NCBI RefSeq assembly: GCF_002024165.1
Contig: NZ_MWQN01000001.1
Coordinates: 3,513,365-3,577,364 of the forward strand
Length of the DNA stretch: 64,000 bases
Source of the DNA: Embleya scabrispora
GTDB lineage: Bacteria > Actinomycetota > Actinomycetes > Streptomycetales > Streptomycetaceae
Direction: 5' to 3'
Part shown: positions 1 through 10,092 of the stretch, piece after piece
How positions within the stretch are numbered: position 1 is the stretch's first letter
Layout: the number at the start of each line of letters is the position of its first letter
Translations under genes and position numbers: made by a program
Notes under the pieces: generated by a model
What the model was told of the DNA's origin: nothing
The model's database searches: none
The model's input: the letters and a program-made list of their open reading frames with translations, nothing else

Positions 1-81
1 GGTGGGCGAGTCGGTGCGCCGGTCGCGCAGCGTGGAGAGTTTGTGGGCCACCAGAGGATGGTCGACGACGTGAATCCGCAT
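1..81 (-). CDS. upp: Uracil phosphoribosyltransferase, N-terminal fragment (runs off the left edge)
   Basis: The reverse strand from an ATG at 81 reads MRIHVVDHPLVAHKLSTLRD and onward without a stop to base 1. This is the characteristic N-terminus of actinobacterial Upp, which converts uracil and PRPP to UMP in pyrimidine salvage. Only 27 codons lie in the window, so the PRPP-binding loop is not seen. It is divergent from the small protein and tadA genes; the roughly 265 bases between hold both promoters. Identification rests on the N-terminus alone. Confidence 0.85.
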   Translation of the reverse strand, partial: MRIHVVDHPLVAHKLSTLRDRRTDSPT

Positions 82-346
82 GGAGCGACAGTAGCCCGCC
101 GGCCCCTCCCGCGACCCTGCGGGGTTGTCGGTTTCGGGGTGTGTTCGGTGGCATTCGTCGGCCGTGCGCGGGCCCGGCGGGCGGTCCGGGCCGGGTGGTT
201 GTGGGAATCCCGGGTAAATTGGGGTCGTTGAACCGGTTTGTGAACACCCATCCGGCCTGGTCCGGCGGTGTGATGACTGAGCCGGCGTGTCTCGGGAACC
301 ACTGCCACGTCGGTTTCGGTGGATTTTCGAGTCCAGGGGCGTGGTG

Positions 347-535
347 ATGGAGAGTCGGGAACCTCGAACGACGGCGGCCGAGCGCCGCGAGGCGGAGGCC
401 GCGCGCCGTCGCCGGCGCACTCTCTTCCTGCGTGAACTCGCCGAGGCGCGCGAGTTGCGGGCCCGGATCCAACCGCGGCGCGCACGCAACGAGCGGCTGC
501 GCCAGATGATGCGGATGCGTACGTTCCGTTACTGA
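347..535 (+). CDS. Conserved small basic actinobacterial protein
   Basis: A 62-residue protein, very rich in Arg and Glu, that looks like one long charged helix and ends MRMRTFRY. A very similar small Arg-rich protein sits between upp and the tadA pair in streptomycetes (recalled, not searched). The ATG at 347 is chosen because upstream in-frame codons (from 287) lack helical composition. No domain, signal peptide or membrane segment is seen. Function unknown. Confidence 0.5.
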   Translation: MESREPRTTAAERREAEAARRRRRTLFLRELAEARELRARIQPRRARNERLRQMMRMRTFRY

Positions 536-660
536 AAACGATCCGCCTGCGATCGTCGCGGCGACCTTGTTCGTCAACGTGCGCCAATTCCCGTCGTGGT
601 GGTCCGGTATCTGCCACGATGCGAGAGACAACGCCGAAGCGAACGATCTTGGAGAGTCCC

Positions 661-1664
<1,004 letters not shown>

Positions 1665-1674
1665 GCTCTCTCTC

Positions 1675-1761
1675 GGTAGCGTGTCCGAGTGGCCTAAGGA
1701 GCACGCCTCGAAAGCGTGTGATGGTGCAAGCTATCCGTGGGTTCAAATCCCACCGCTACCG
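1675..1761 (+). tRNA. tRNA-Ser (CGA anticodon)
   Basis: Acceptor arms GGTAGCG (1675-1681) and CGCTACC (1754-1760) pair perfectly, with discriminator G at 1761. The anticodon stem CACGC/GCGTG encloses a seven-base loop whose anticodon CGA is at 1709-1711. The long variable arm and GTTCAAATCC T-arm are typical of a class II serine tRNA. CCA is not encoded (CTC follows). Confidence 0.95.
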
Positions 1762-2470
1762 CTCTTGCAAGACGAAGGCGCCATCCGGATTTCGGGTGGC
1801 GCCTTCGGCGTTTTCGGGGGTTCGGCGGGGGCTGCCGCCCCTTTGGGCGGGGGCGGCAGCGGGGCTTCGGGTCAGCAGCCGGGGTTTGGCTGGGCGGGGG
1901 TGGGGGCGGCGGGGCCAGGATGGCGGCGGCGGCCTCCGGGGTGGCCAGGTCGGTCCACGCGTCGCCGATGGCCAGGTCCACCGAGCCGTCGGTGCGCTGG
2001 TCCTCCTTGTCGGTGGCGCCGGCGACCTGGGCGGCGACCACCTTGGCGGGGGTGGCGCCGGGGAAGCCGTGGCGGATCTCGGCGGTGGCCGCGATCGGCG
2101 CGTTCAGCGGGTCGTTGGTGACCTTGCCGATGGTGAATCCGCGCGTCTTGAGGGCTTCGGCGACGGTCTTGGCCAGGCCGGTGCGCTTGGTGGCGTTGTA
2201 GACGTTCACCGTGATCGTCTTGGGCTCGGGCAGGGGTGCGGCCTGGGTGGGCGGCGGGGCCGGGGCGGTGGGCGAGGGGCAGGCCGCGGCGGTGCCGCCG
2301 TCGTCGGACGTGAAGTGGTACACGCCCCAACCGGCGGTCGCCAGGACCACCAGGCCGACCACGATCGCGATCACCACGGGCATGCGTCGCCTGCGCCGCG
2401 TCATCCGCGGATACAGCTTGCCAGTGATCTTGTACTGGCCTCCCATGCCGCGGGGAGTGAGCATGCTCAT
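1694..2470 (-). CDS. LytR C-terminal domain membrane protein (3' end probably frameshifted)
   Basis: The start is ATG 2470 (MSMLTPRGMGGQYKITGKLY), the usual N-terminus of this streptomycete family. A basic juxtamembrane stretch and one transmembrane helix (about residues 33-53) are followed by an extracytoplasmic LytR_C domain (about residues 80-175), a domain associated with cell-wall polymer attachment proteins. After a proline run, the frame continues through the tRNA terminator and ends inside tRNA-Ser(CGA) at 1694 with a basic tail that looks non-coding. The neighbouring frame stops cleanly at 1872 after PAQPNPGC. I infer a one-base shift in the poly-G/C tract near 1895-1915. Confidence 0.75.
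   Translation of the reverse strand: MSMLTPRGMGGQYKITGKLYPRMTRRRRRMPVVIAIVVGLVVLATAGWGVYHFTSDDGGTAAACPSPTAPAPPPTQAAPLPEPKTITVNVYNATKRTGLAKTVAEALKTRGFTIGKVTNDPLNAPIAATAEIRHGFPGATPAKVVAAQVAGATDKEDQRTDGSVDLAIGDAWTDLATPEAAAAILAPPPPPPPSQTPAADPKPRCRPRPKGRQPPPNPRKRRRRHPKSGWRLRLARAVAVGFEPTDSLHHHTLSRRAP
1774..1806 (+). terminator. Hairpin terminator after tRNA-Ser(CGA)
   Basis: GAAGGCGCCATCC (from 1774) pairs with GGTGGCGCCTTC (1795-1806) around a short loop, with one unpaired base, followed by GGCGTTTTCGG. It starts 12 bases after the tRNA and probably also serves the convergent LytR_C gene. Confidence 0.7.
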
Positions 2471-2615
2471 CGGTGTGCCCCCGTCCTCCTCCTGCACGGC
2501 ATGGCCGTGGTCCCGGTCGCCATGGAGTCGAGGTTAGCGCCGACCTGGCACCTTGCGTATCCGGGCACGGCCGTACTCGTGACGACCACCTGATCGGGCC
2601 GCCGAGGTTGCGTGC

Positions 2616-2912
2616 TCAGCCGAGTTCGAGCACGCGCGCGTGCAGTACCTGGCGTTGTTGGAGGGCGGCTCTGACCGCGCGATGCAGGCCGTCCTCCAGA
2701 TACAGGTCGCCCTGCCATTTCACGACGTGCGCGAAGAGATCGCCGTAGAAGGTCGAGTCCTCGGCGAGCAGCGTGTCGAGGTCGAGTTGCCGCTTCGTCG
2801 TGATGAGTTGGTCCAGACGCACGGGCCGCGGGGCGATGTCGGCCCATTGCCGGGCACCCGACCTCCCGTGGTCCGGGTACGGTTTGCCGTCACCGATCCG
2901 CTTGAAGATCAC
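2616..2912 (-). CDS. Conserved actinobacterial protein, ParB/VapB-like annotation
   Basis: A 98-residue protein starting MIFKRIGDGKPYPDHGR. The C-terminal EDGLHRAVRAALQ resembles the D-G-H/x-R segment of ParB/sulfiredoxin-fold proteins. Close relatives are often labelled VapB-family antitoxin, but no VapC-like PIN toxin is adjacent, so that label is weak. It precedes the LytR_C gene in the same direction with a gap of about 145 bases and is divergent from the HerA-like gene. I regard it as conserved but of unknown function. Confidence 0.65.
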   Translation of the reverse strand: MIFKRIGDGKPYPDHGRSGARQWADIAPRPVRLDQLITTKRQLDLDTLLAEDSTFYGDLFAHVVKWQGDLYLEDGLHRAVRAALQQRQVLHARVLELG

Positions 2913-3080
2913 AGGCTCAGCCTACCGGGATCGTGGTCCCCGAACCCCCACCCTGTGCCGAAGCGAGGGAGCGGCGTCGCGGATCGGGTCGGCTCGGATG
3001 GCCGATCCGCCGGGGCAATCGGGATATTTCCAGCGCTATCGGTGTATTCGCTTCCCGGGTCCCGGCGAGCGGAGGAGCGC

Positions 3081-4631
3081 ATGACCGAGCAGGACGACAC
3101 CATCGCGACCATCACGGCCGGGTACACCTTCACCGGACCCGCGGTGGAGTTGGGTGCCGCCGTCGTCGCGGGCACCGCCCACCCGCGGGCGCAGGTGCGT
3201 GTCCCGCTCGGGGTGCTCAACCGGCACGGGCTGGTCGCGGGCGCGACCGGCACCGGCAAGACCAAGACGCTGCAACTGATCGCGGAGCAACTGTCGGCGC
3301 AGGGCGTCCCGGTCTTCCTCGCCGACGTCAAGGGCGATCTCTCCGGCATCTCCGCGCCGGGGGAGCCCGGGGAGCGGGTCGCCGCGCGGGCGGCCGAGGT
3401 CGGTCAGGACTGGCAACCGGCCGGATGCCCGGCCGAGTTCTACGCGCTCGGTGGAATCGGTCCCGGGGTGCCGATCCGGGCCACCATCACCGACTTCGGG
3501 CCGACGCTGCTCGCGAAGGTGCTGGATCTGAACGAGACGCAGGAGTCCTCGCTCGGGCTGATCTTCCACTTCGCCGATGAACGCGGCCTGGAACTGGTGG
3601 ATCTGAAGGACCTGCGCGCGGTGATCCAGTACCTGACGGACGATCAGGGCAAGGCGGAGCTCAAGCGGATCGGCGGCCTTTCCGCGGCCACCGCCGGGGT
3701 GATCCTGCGCGCGCTGATCACGTTGGAGAACAACGGCGGCGCGGCGTTCTTCGGCGAACCGGCCTTCGACACCGCCGACCTGCTGCGCACCACCCCCGAC
3801 GGGTACGGCGTGGTCTCGCTGCTCGAACTCGCGGCGGTTCAGGACAAGCCGCAGTTGTTCTCCACCTTCCTGATGTGGCTGCTCGCCGACCTCTTCCACG
3901 ATCTGCCCGAGGTCGGCGACCCGGATCGACCGCGCCTGGTGTTCTTCTTCGACGAGGCGCATCTGCTGTTCTCGGGGGCGTCGAAGGCGTTTTCGACCGC
4001 GATCACCCAGACCGTGCGGTTGATCCGGTCGAAGGGCATCGGGATTTTCTTTGTCACGCAGACGCCGCGGGACGTGCCCGCCGACGTGCTCTCCCAGTTG
4101 GGCAATCGGGTCCAGCACGCGCTGCGCGCCTTCACGCCGGAGGACGCCAAGGCGCTCAAGGCCACCGTGTCCACGTTCCCGCGTTCGCCCTACGACTTGG
4201 ACCAGGTGCTCACCCAGGCCGGCACCGGCGAGGCGGTGGTGACCGTGCTCGGCGAGAAGGGCGCGCCGACGCCGGTGGCCTGGACCCGGCTGCGGGCGCC
4301 GCGGTCGCTGATGGCGCCGATCCCGGAGGAGGCGATGCGGACGGCCGTGGCGAACTCGCCGTTGTTCCCCGCGTACGGCGTCGCCGTCGACCGGGAGTCG
4401 GCGTTCGAGAAGCTGACGGCGGTTCAGGCGCAGGTCCGACCCGAGGAGGCCCAGGCGCCCGCGCCCGACGAACCCGCGCGCGGGCGGGCCCGGGAGGAGA
4501 AGCCGAAGACCGGGATGGTCGAGCAGATGATGGGCAACTCGGCGGTGAAGTCGATGTTGCGCTCGATGGGCACCCAGATCGGCCGGGAGATCACCCGCAG
4601 CCTGTTCGGCACCGCCCGCCGCAAACGCTGA
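3081..4631 (+). CDS. HerA/YjgR-like helicase-domain ATPase (DUF853)
   Basis: 516 residues from ATG 3081 with GGAGGAG just upstream; longer in-frame starts lie in the divergent promoter region and are rejected. The P-loop GATGTGKT is at residues 54-61, DVKGDLSG follows near 87, and a Walker B (FFFDEAHLLF) lies near 290, then an SKGIGIFFVTQTPRDVP motif, all typical of the YjgR branch of HerA-FtsK ATPases. The C-terminal tail GNSAVKSMLRSMGTQIGREI is also conserved in this family. The cellular role is unproven; hexameric DNA or protein remodelling is likely from the fold. Confidence 0.85.
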   Translation: MTEQDDTIATITAGYTFTGPAVELGAAVVAGTAHPRAQVRVPLGVLNRHGLVAGATGTGKTKTLQLIAEQLSAQGVPVFLADVKGDLSGISAPGEPGERVAARAAEVGQDWQPAGCPAEFYALGGIGPGVPIRATITDFGPTLLAKVLDLNETQESSLGLIFHFADERGLELVDLKDLRAVIQYLTDDQGKAELKRIGGLSAATAGVILRALITLENNGGAAFFGEPAFDTADLLRTTPDGYGVVSLLELAAVQDKPQLFSTFLMWLLADLFHDLPEVGDPDRPRLVFFFDEAHLLFSGASKAFSTAITQTVRLIRSKGIGIFFVTQTPRDVPADVLSQLGNRVQHALRAFTPEDAKALKATVSTFPRSPYDLDQVLTQAGTGEAVVTVLGEKGAPTPVAWTRLRAPRSLMAPIPEEAMRTAVANSPLFPAYGVAVDRESAFEKLTAVQAQVRPEEAQAPAPDEPARGRAREEKPKTGMVEQMMGNSAVKSMLRSMGTQIGREITRSLFGTARRKR

Positions 4632-4655
4632 CGGGCGGGCCGACGAGGGCAGGGC

Positions 4656-6527
4656 TCAGCGGCGCGGCATCTTCGCGAACGCCTCGATCCAGAAGCGCTG
4701 TTTGTCCACCGACTGGCCGACCAGATAGCTGGAGCGCAGCTTGGGCGGCAGACCGGCGAGCAACTGCGCCACGGTGTCCATGTGTTCGCGCAGCTGGGAC
4801 AACTCGGCGTTGGCCAGCACCTGGTGCACGATGTCGGTGTCGTCGGTGCCCTCGCCGGACTCCTCGTTGGCGGCGTCGAGGCGGCGCACCCATTCGTCGA
4901 GGTTGGCCGAGATGTCGCCGAGGCCGGTGGCCGGGTTCTCCGCGAACCTGGCCTCCAGGGCGTTCAGCGGCACGGGCGCGTATTCGCCATCGCCGAGGTA
5001 GACCTTGGCCATCTCCAGCGGCAGGTCGCGCTGGTGCAGCTTGATCAGCCGCTCCAGGGTGCGCTTGGTGATCCAGTCGCGGCCCTCGTCGTCGATGTCG
5101 TTCTTCCACCACTCCAGCACCGTCTCGGCGACCGGACCGTAGGTGGCGATCAGCCACTCGTTGGCCGGGATGTCCTCGGGACGGATGGTCAGCGACGCGG
5201 TGAAGCGGGTGGCCTGGGCGATGTTGTTGCGCGAGACGAGCATCTTGCGGCCGAGGTGGTACGGCGGGTTCTGCAGCGCTATCTGGGCGCGCAGGCCGGG
5301 GATCGGGCGGCCCGCGATGGACCACTCCTGGGTGACCTCCATCAGCTTGGCGAAGGTGGACTTGTCCTTGGGCCGGTTGTACTCGTCCCAGACGATCACC
5401 TTGGTGCCGGGATCGGTGAACTTGGCCGCCAGCAGGTTCTCCAGCGAGCCGTCGGGGGTGGGCACGGGCGCGCACAGGTCCTCGACGTTGGTCACCGGCA
5501 GCGAGAAGTAGAGCGGATCGTGGCCGAGTTCGGCGCGCACCACCTCGCGCACCACCTCCGTCTTGCCGCAGCCGGGCGGACCCTGGATCAGCACCGACCA
5601 GCGGCGGTGGATCGCCTCGCGGACGATCCGGCGCACCGCGTCGGGGGTCTGGTCGGGGTTGCGCACGCCCAGGCCGGAGGCGATCCGGTCGAGCACCTCG
5701 TCGGTGCGGTCCGGGCCGGGGGAGCCGTCCTTCTTGGTCTCGGTCAGCGCGAGCCGCTCGCCGTTGACCAGCGGCAGCCCCCACACCAGCGGGAAGCCGG
5801 CCAGCGCGCAGTCGATCACGTGCTCCAGCGTGCGCGGGGACATCAGTTGGCGCAGCGCCGGGGACAGGCTGGTCCACACCTGGAAGACCTGGGTCAGGTC
5901 GGTGCCGGCGAAGCGCTCGGCGAGCTTGTGGCGCCACGCGGTGTCGGTCGCGGTGATCTTGACCGTGACCATGCGGTCCAGGATGGCCAGGTCGGTACGC
6001 CGGGTCGCGGTCTCGGCCAGCGACTCGTTGTCGGTGAGGAAGACCCCCACGCAGCCGAGTTCGCGCAGGTCGTGTTCGCCGAGCGTCCAGTTGCAGGCGA
6101 TCTGCATGAGTTGGGACTGGATCGTCTCGCCCGCCTGCAACGCGTCGTCGATCAGCAGCACGAAGCGTTTACCGGGCCGCAGTTGACGCATGATCAGCTG
6201 ACGCAGCACCAGTTCGCCGGTGCGCGTGTCACGGACCGGCGCGTTGATCAGCAGGTCGTCGGGGGTCAGGTTGGCGGCCGGGACGAAGACCAGGACCGTG
6301 TCCTCGTGCCGGTCCGGGATGTGGCTGAAGAACGTGGCCGTCTTGCCGATGCCGTGTTCGCCGAAGATCTGCCCGGTCTGGCCGAGGTCGATCATCGCGT
6401 CGATGAACTCCTCGAGCCTGGACACGCCCTTCCAGCCCTTGGGGCGCTCGGGAAAGGTGGCGGTGGCCTTCCACTTGGGCTCGGACGCGGGTCGGCCGGC
6501 GCGCGTGGTGTCAGCGGTGATCGTCAT
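4656..6527 (-). CDS. MoxR-type AAA ATPase with two AAA modules
   Basis: 623 residues from ATG 6527 (GGAAGG upstream). Two P-loops are visible, GEHGIGKT at 56-63 and GPPGCGKT at 316-323, each with a Walker B (LLIDDA near 125, VIVWDEYNR near 385). Two AAA modules in one chain, next to a VWA protein, fit the MoxR/VWA chaperone pattern, in which the ATPase remodels or activates a target captured by the VWA partner. It lies 112 bases downstream of that partner on the same strand and converges on the HerA-like gene. The substrate is unknown. Confidence 0.8.
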   Translation of the reverse strand: MTITADTTRAGRPASEPKWKATATFPERPKGWKGVSRLEEFIDAMIDLGQTGQIFGEHGIGKTATFFSHIPDRHEDTVLVFVPAANLTPDDLLINAPVRDTRTGELVLRQLIMRQLRPGKRFVLLIDDALQAGETIQSQLMQIACNWTLGEHDLRELGCVGVFLTDNESLAETATRRTDLAILDRMVTVKITATDTAWRHKLAERFAGTDLTQVFQVWTSLSPALRQLMSPRTLEHVIDCALAGFPLVWGLPLVNGERLALTETKKDGSPGPDRTDEVLDRIASGLGVRNPDQTPDAVRRIVREAIHRRWSVLIQGPPGCGKTEVVREVVRAELGHDPLYFSLPVTNVEDLCAPVPTPDGSLENLLAAKFTDPGTKVIVWDEYNRPKDKSTFAKLMEVTQEWSIAGRPIPGLRAQIALQNPPYHLGRKMLVSRNNIAQATRFTASLTIRPEDIPANEWLIATYGPVAETVLEWWKNDIDDEGRDWITKRTLERLIKLHQRDLPLEMAKVYLGDGEYAPVPLNALEARFAENPATGLGDISANLDEWVRRLDAANEESGEGTDDTDIVHQVLANAELSQLREHMDTVAQLLAGLPPKLRSSYLVGQSVDKQRFWIEAFAKMPRR

Positions 6528-6639
6528 GGTTCCTTCCGGGGGCGGCCGCACGGCGTGCTGCTGCGGAGGGCGCTTCGGCCGGGGGCGTCGGTCGGCGCGG
6601 GCATCGGTCGGCGAGGGATGTCGGCATCGGCGGCCCCGA

Positions 6640-8100
6640 TCAGGAGTCCCCGGTGACGACGCGGTGACAGTCCATGGGCGGGTCGTGCCGCTCGGGCCAG
6701 TCGTCGCCGCCCTCGGTGATCAGCCAGATCCACTTGTCGGGGTCGGCGGGGGTGATCGGCGGCGCGTAGCCGTCGGTGAGCATCACCACCGCGTCCACCG
6801 ACTCCTCGAACCGGCCCGATCCCTCGATCGCCAGCCGGCCCTCGACGTAGTCGGCGACGTTTTGGAAATTCGTCCCGCCGCCGCCGAGCACCCGCTCGCC
6901 CGGCTTGAACGGCATCACCGTGCCGTCGAAGCTGAGCCAGTGCGTCTCCACGCCCTCGGCCTTGCCGACCAGTTCGGTCAGCCAGCTCACCACCTGGTCG
7001 GGCATCGAGCCCGAGGTGTCGTAGGCGATCACCACGACCTTGGTGCGCTCCAGGCCGCGTCGGGCGAGCATCGGGTCGTGGCCGAGCGCGGCGAGCAGCG
7101 CGCCGCGCTTCTTCGGATAGACCAGCCGCTCGCCCTCGCGCAGCTTGGAGGCCAGCACGTCGACCAGCCACTGCTGCCACCACTGGACCCGACGGGTGCG
7201 CTGGGTCTCGCCGCGCAGGAAGCCGGCCCCCAGATCGCCCCAGAGCTTGGAGGTGCGGTCGGTGGCGCCGTCGGTGCGGGAGAGCAGGTCGAGCAGTTCC
7301 CGCCGGGCCAGCCGCTCGCCCCGCCGCGCCGCCAGCAGCACGCTGCGCAGCACCTCCGAGGCCACCCGGTCGACCGTCTCGCCGTCCATGCCGTCGTGGA
7401 GCCCGGTGCCCTCGCCCAGGATCACGTGCACGCACAGCGGGGGCGGGACCGGCGGGTGCTTCATGCGCTTGAGCTCGGCGTAGACCGTCGCGTCGGTGTC
7501 CACGAAGTCGTCGTAGCGCAGCGACTCCAGGCCCTGGTCCCGCAGGTCCTCGACGTAGGCGCGGTGGATCTCGCGCGGGTCGATGCCGGTCGGTTCGCCG
7601 ATCTGCGCGCCGGTGTCCGGGTCGGTGTCCGGGTCGGTGCGCCGTACGATCGGCAGCGACGTGCGGCCGAGGCGGGTCATCGCGACATGGTTGATGGTCA
7701 CCTCGGCGGCGAGCGTGAACACCGGGTCGGCGCGCAGGTCGGCCTCGGCGAACAGGTGCCGCTGGATCAGGTGTCGTGCCTCGTGGAAGAGCACGAACTT
7801 GACCCCGTCCAGGCCCAGATCGCAGAAGAACCGCGGGTTGTAGAGCAGCAGGCAGGTGCCGTCGCCGGAGGCCATCACGGCGGCCGTGTCGATCGCGGTG
7901 GTCGGGATGTGGTGGTGGCACTTGGTGTACAACCACGAGGCGATGACCGAAAGTTCCATGCCGAAATCGAGCAGCGCCTCTTCCTTGAGCTTGCGGGCGC
8001 GCGCGATCACCTCGTCGTCGGCCGGTCGCCACGCCTCCAGCGCCCGACGGTCGGTCAGGCTCACGATCGGTGCCCGCGGGCCACGTTCGCCGTACGCCAC
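6640..8100 (-). CDS. VWA-like protein with putative metallopeptidase domain (DUF2201 type)
   Basis: 486 residues from GTG 8100, chosen for the GGGAGG eight bases upstream; an in-frame ATG at 8187 lacks a site. The N-terminal half has a zinc-peptidase-like HEARH at 106-110. The C-terminal third is a VWA-like domain with the metal-binding DTSGS at 361-365 and a GGGGTNF loop further on. This combination, next to a MoxR-type ATPase, is a recurring bacterial pair; both domains look intact. Whether it cleaves protein or only binds a partner is unknown. Confidence 0.8.
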   Translation of the reverse strand: MAYGERGPRAPIVSLTDRRALEAWRPADDEVIARARKLKEEALLDFGMELSVIASWLYTKCHHHIPTTAIDTAAVMASGDGTCLLLYNPRFFCDLGLDGVKFVLFHEARHLIQRHLFAEADLRADPVFTLAAEVTINHVAMTRLGRTSLPIVRRTDPDTDPDTGAQIGEPTGIDPREIHRAYVEDLRDQGLESLRYDDFVDTDATVYAELKRMKHPPVPPPLCVHVILGEGTGLHDGMDGETVDRVASEVLRSVLLAARRGERLARRELLDLLSRTDGATDRTSKLWGDLGAGFLRGETQRTRRVQWWQQWLVDVLASKLREGERLVYPKKRGALLAALGHDPMLARRGLERTKVVVIAYDTSGSMPDQVVSWLTELVGKAEGVETHWLSFDGTVMPFKPGERVLGGGGTNFQNVADYVEGRLAIEGSGRFEESVDAVVMLTDGYAPPITPADPDKWIWLITEGGDDWPERHDPPMDCHRVVTGDS

Positions 8101-8239
8101 GTCCGTCACCTCCCCTCGGTGTCCCCCGATGATCCCAGTGCCGACCGACACCCGCTCGGGTGGTCCGGACACCGCCGCCCGTTCCACATTGTGGGCCGGA
8201 CCAGGGGCGAGGGTCAGCGGGTTTTCCCGCGTTCGCGCC

Positions 8240-9034
8240 TCACTCGGCGGCGATGAACTCGCGGACCCTCGCGACGAACTCGTCCTGCTTCTCGAACATC
8301 ACCACGTGTCCGGCGTCGATCTCGACGTACGAACTGCCCGGGATCGCGTCGTGCAGGGCCCGGCTGTGCTCGACCGGGATGGTGGCGTCCTGTACGCAGC
8401 CGACGACCAGCGTCCGGGTCCGGATCAGCGGCAGCAGTGGGCGGATGTCGAGGGCCACGTCGTAGTCCACGTGCCGCAGTGTGCCCGGGGTCGGCGTCAT
8501 GTTGTGCGTCATCGCCTCGACCGCGTCGCGACCGATCGAGTTCAAAAAGCCCCGGCCGAAGCCGGTCATCGTCACGAACCGGGAGAACGACTCGGCGTCG
8601 GTGTCGCCGAGCCGCCGCCACAGCGCGAACGTGTTGCGCAGGTATTCGTCGCCCTCGGTGTACGCCCACCCGGCGACCAGGATCAGCCGGCGCACCAGGT
8701 CCGGCCGCAGCGCGGCGACCGCGGCGACCACGGTCGCGCCCATCGAGAAGCCGAGCAGGTCCACGGGGCCGAGGCCGGCGTCCTCGATCACCGCGATCAC
8801 CTGGTCGGCCAGGATCTCGACGGTCAACTCGCCGCCGTCGTCGACGGTGGCGTCGGTCCCGGACAGGTCCGGGGCGATGACCACCCGGTCCCCGTCCAGC
8901 AGGGGGATGGTCGAGCCCCAGGTCACCGGCGCCCCCACGGACCCGGTCCCGTGCACGAGCAGCAGCGCGGGGCCGTGGCCGGAACCGGAGACGGCGTAGT
9001 GGACCTGGGCGTCGGCGACCTTGACGACGGGCAT
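8240..9034 (-). CDS. Alpha/beta-fold hydrolase
   Basis: 264 residues from ATG 9034 with GAAGGAG upstream; codons farther upstream lie in the divergent promoter. The oxyanion segment VHGTGS is near residue 28, the nucleophile elbow GFSMG places Ser97, the acid is likely in CVQDATIP near 220, and the catalytic His in DAGHVV near 246. No signal peptide, so cytoplasmic. The substrate is not predictable. The divergent XRE/MmyB gene is its likely regulator, as such pairs are common in actinomycetes. Confidence 0.85.
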   Translation of the reverse strand: MPVVKVADAQVHYAVSGSGHGPALLLVHGTGSVGAPVTWGSTIPLLDGDRVVIAPDLSGTDATVDDGGELTVEILADQVIAVIEDAGLGPVDLLGFSMGATVVAAVAALRPDLVRRLILVAGWAYTEGDEYLRNTFALWRRLGDTDAESFSRFVTMTGFGRGFLNSIGRDAVEAMTHNMTPTPGTLRHVDYDVALDIRPLLPLIRTRTLVVGCVQDATIPVEHSRALHDAIPGSSYVEIDAGHVVMFEKQDEFVARVREFIAAE

Positions 9035-9191
9035 GGCGAGCTCCTTCGGGAAACGGCTGGTGTCGAACGACGTCGGGCATCGGCTCCGACACCCGAACCC
9101 TGCCGCCGGGGCCTTCGGCCCGGGAGAGCACCGCCGACCCTGGGATCGGCGGTCCCACTCCGGCGATGCGGCGATGCGCGACCATGGGCGC
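9035..9191. promoter_or_regulatory. Divergent promoter region between hydrolase and XRE regulator
   Basis: 157 bases separate the start codons of the divergent hydrolase and regulator. No clean -10/-35 pair or palindrome is obvious by eye; an imperfect GGCGATGCGGCGATGCG direct repeat lies near 9162-9178. Its position suggests joint control by the XRE protein. Confidence 0.4.
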
Positions 9192-10043
9192 ATGAAGATT
9201 GATCGGGACCAGCTCGCCGACTTCCTGCGGCGCTCCCGGGAGCGGGTCTCGCCCCAGGCGGCGGGGCTGCCCGCCGGGCCTCGGCGGCGTACGCCCGGCC
9301 TGCGGCGGGAGGAGGTGGCGCAGCTCGCCGGGATGTCGGCCGACTACTACATCCGCCTGGAGCAGGCCCGCGGGCCGCAGCCGTCCACGCAGATGCTCGG
9401 TGCGCTGGCCCGGGCGTTGCGGTTGAGCGACGACGAGCGGGACCACCTGTACCTGCTGGCCGGGCATCGTCCGCCCGCGGCGCGGACCGCCGGCGACGAG
9501 GTGGCGCCGGCGCTGCTGCATCTGCTGGAGCAGCTGGACGCCACGCCCGCGCAGGTGCTCGACGACCTCGGTGACGTGTTGGCCCAGAACGCGATGGCGC
9601 AGGCCCTGCTCGGCGGGGTGTGTACGGTCTCGGAGCACGGCCGCAACGTGGTGTGGCGGTGGTTCGGCGATGCCCGGCAGCGGGCCGCGTATCCGCCCGA
9701 GGAGCACGAGTACTACAGCCGGCTGCACGTGGCCGACCTGCGCGCCGCCGCCGCGCACCGGCCGGACGACGCGGCGGTGACGCGGCTGGTGAGCCGGTTG
9801 CGCGAGGCCAGCGACGAGTTCGCCGAGTTGTGGGACCGGCACGAGGTGGCGGTGCGGCGGCACAGCCGGATGCGGGTGCTGCACCCGGTGCTCGGTTTGG
9901 TGGAGGTGGACTGCCAGGTCCTCGTCACTCCCGAGGACAACCGCCGGGTGGTGCTGTACACCCCGGCCCCGGGCGGTGACCTGGCCGATCGGCTGGCCCT
10001 GCTGCGCCGACCGGTGGGCGGCGACACCCTGGCGTTCGGCTGA
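9192..10043 (+). CDS. XRE-family regulator with MmyB-like ligand-binding domain
   Basis: 283 residues. The N-terminal helix-turn-helix (about 8-75) contains RRRTPGLRREEVAQLAGMSA and YYIRLEQARG, the hallmark of this family. The rest (about 100-270) matches the MmyB-like domain that senses small hydrophobic ligands, with the conserved VWRWFGD and a Trp-Asp-His segment (LWDRHEV). Such regulators usually control the divergent neighbour, here the hydrolase starting at 9034. Confidence 0.9.
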   Translation: MKIDRDQLADFLRRSRERVSPQAAGLPAGPRRRTPGLRREEVAQLAGMSADYYIRLEQARGPQPSTQMLGALARALRLSDDERDHLYLLAGHRPPAARTAGDEVAPALLHLLEQLDATPAQVLDDLGDVLAQNAMAQALLGGVCTVSEHGRNVVWRWFGDARQRAAYPPEEHEYYSRLHVADLRAAAAHRPDDAAVTRLVSRLREASDEFAELWDRHEVAVRRHSRMRVLHPVLGLVEVDCQVLVTPEDNRRVVLYTPAPGGDLADRLALLRRPVGGDTLAFG

Positions 10044-10092
10044 GTCGGCGGCGGCCGGCCCGAGGTCGGCCGGGCCGCCGTCGAGGCTCGGG

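Noticed and set aside
2616-2912. VapBC toxin-antitoxin system
   Set aside because: The protein is sometimes labelled VapB, but no PIN-domain toxin or other partner is encoded nearby.
4782-8256. Long plus-strand frames opposite the MoxR-type and VWA genes
   Set aside because: Low-complexity Arg/Gly/Val composition, no family signature and overlap with clearly conserved minus-strand genes.
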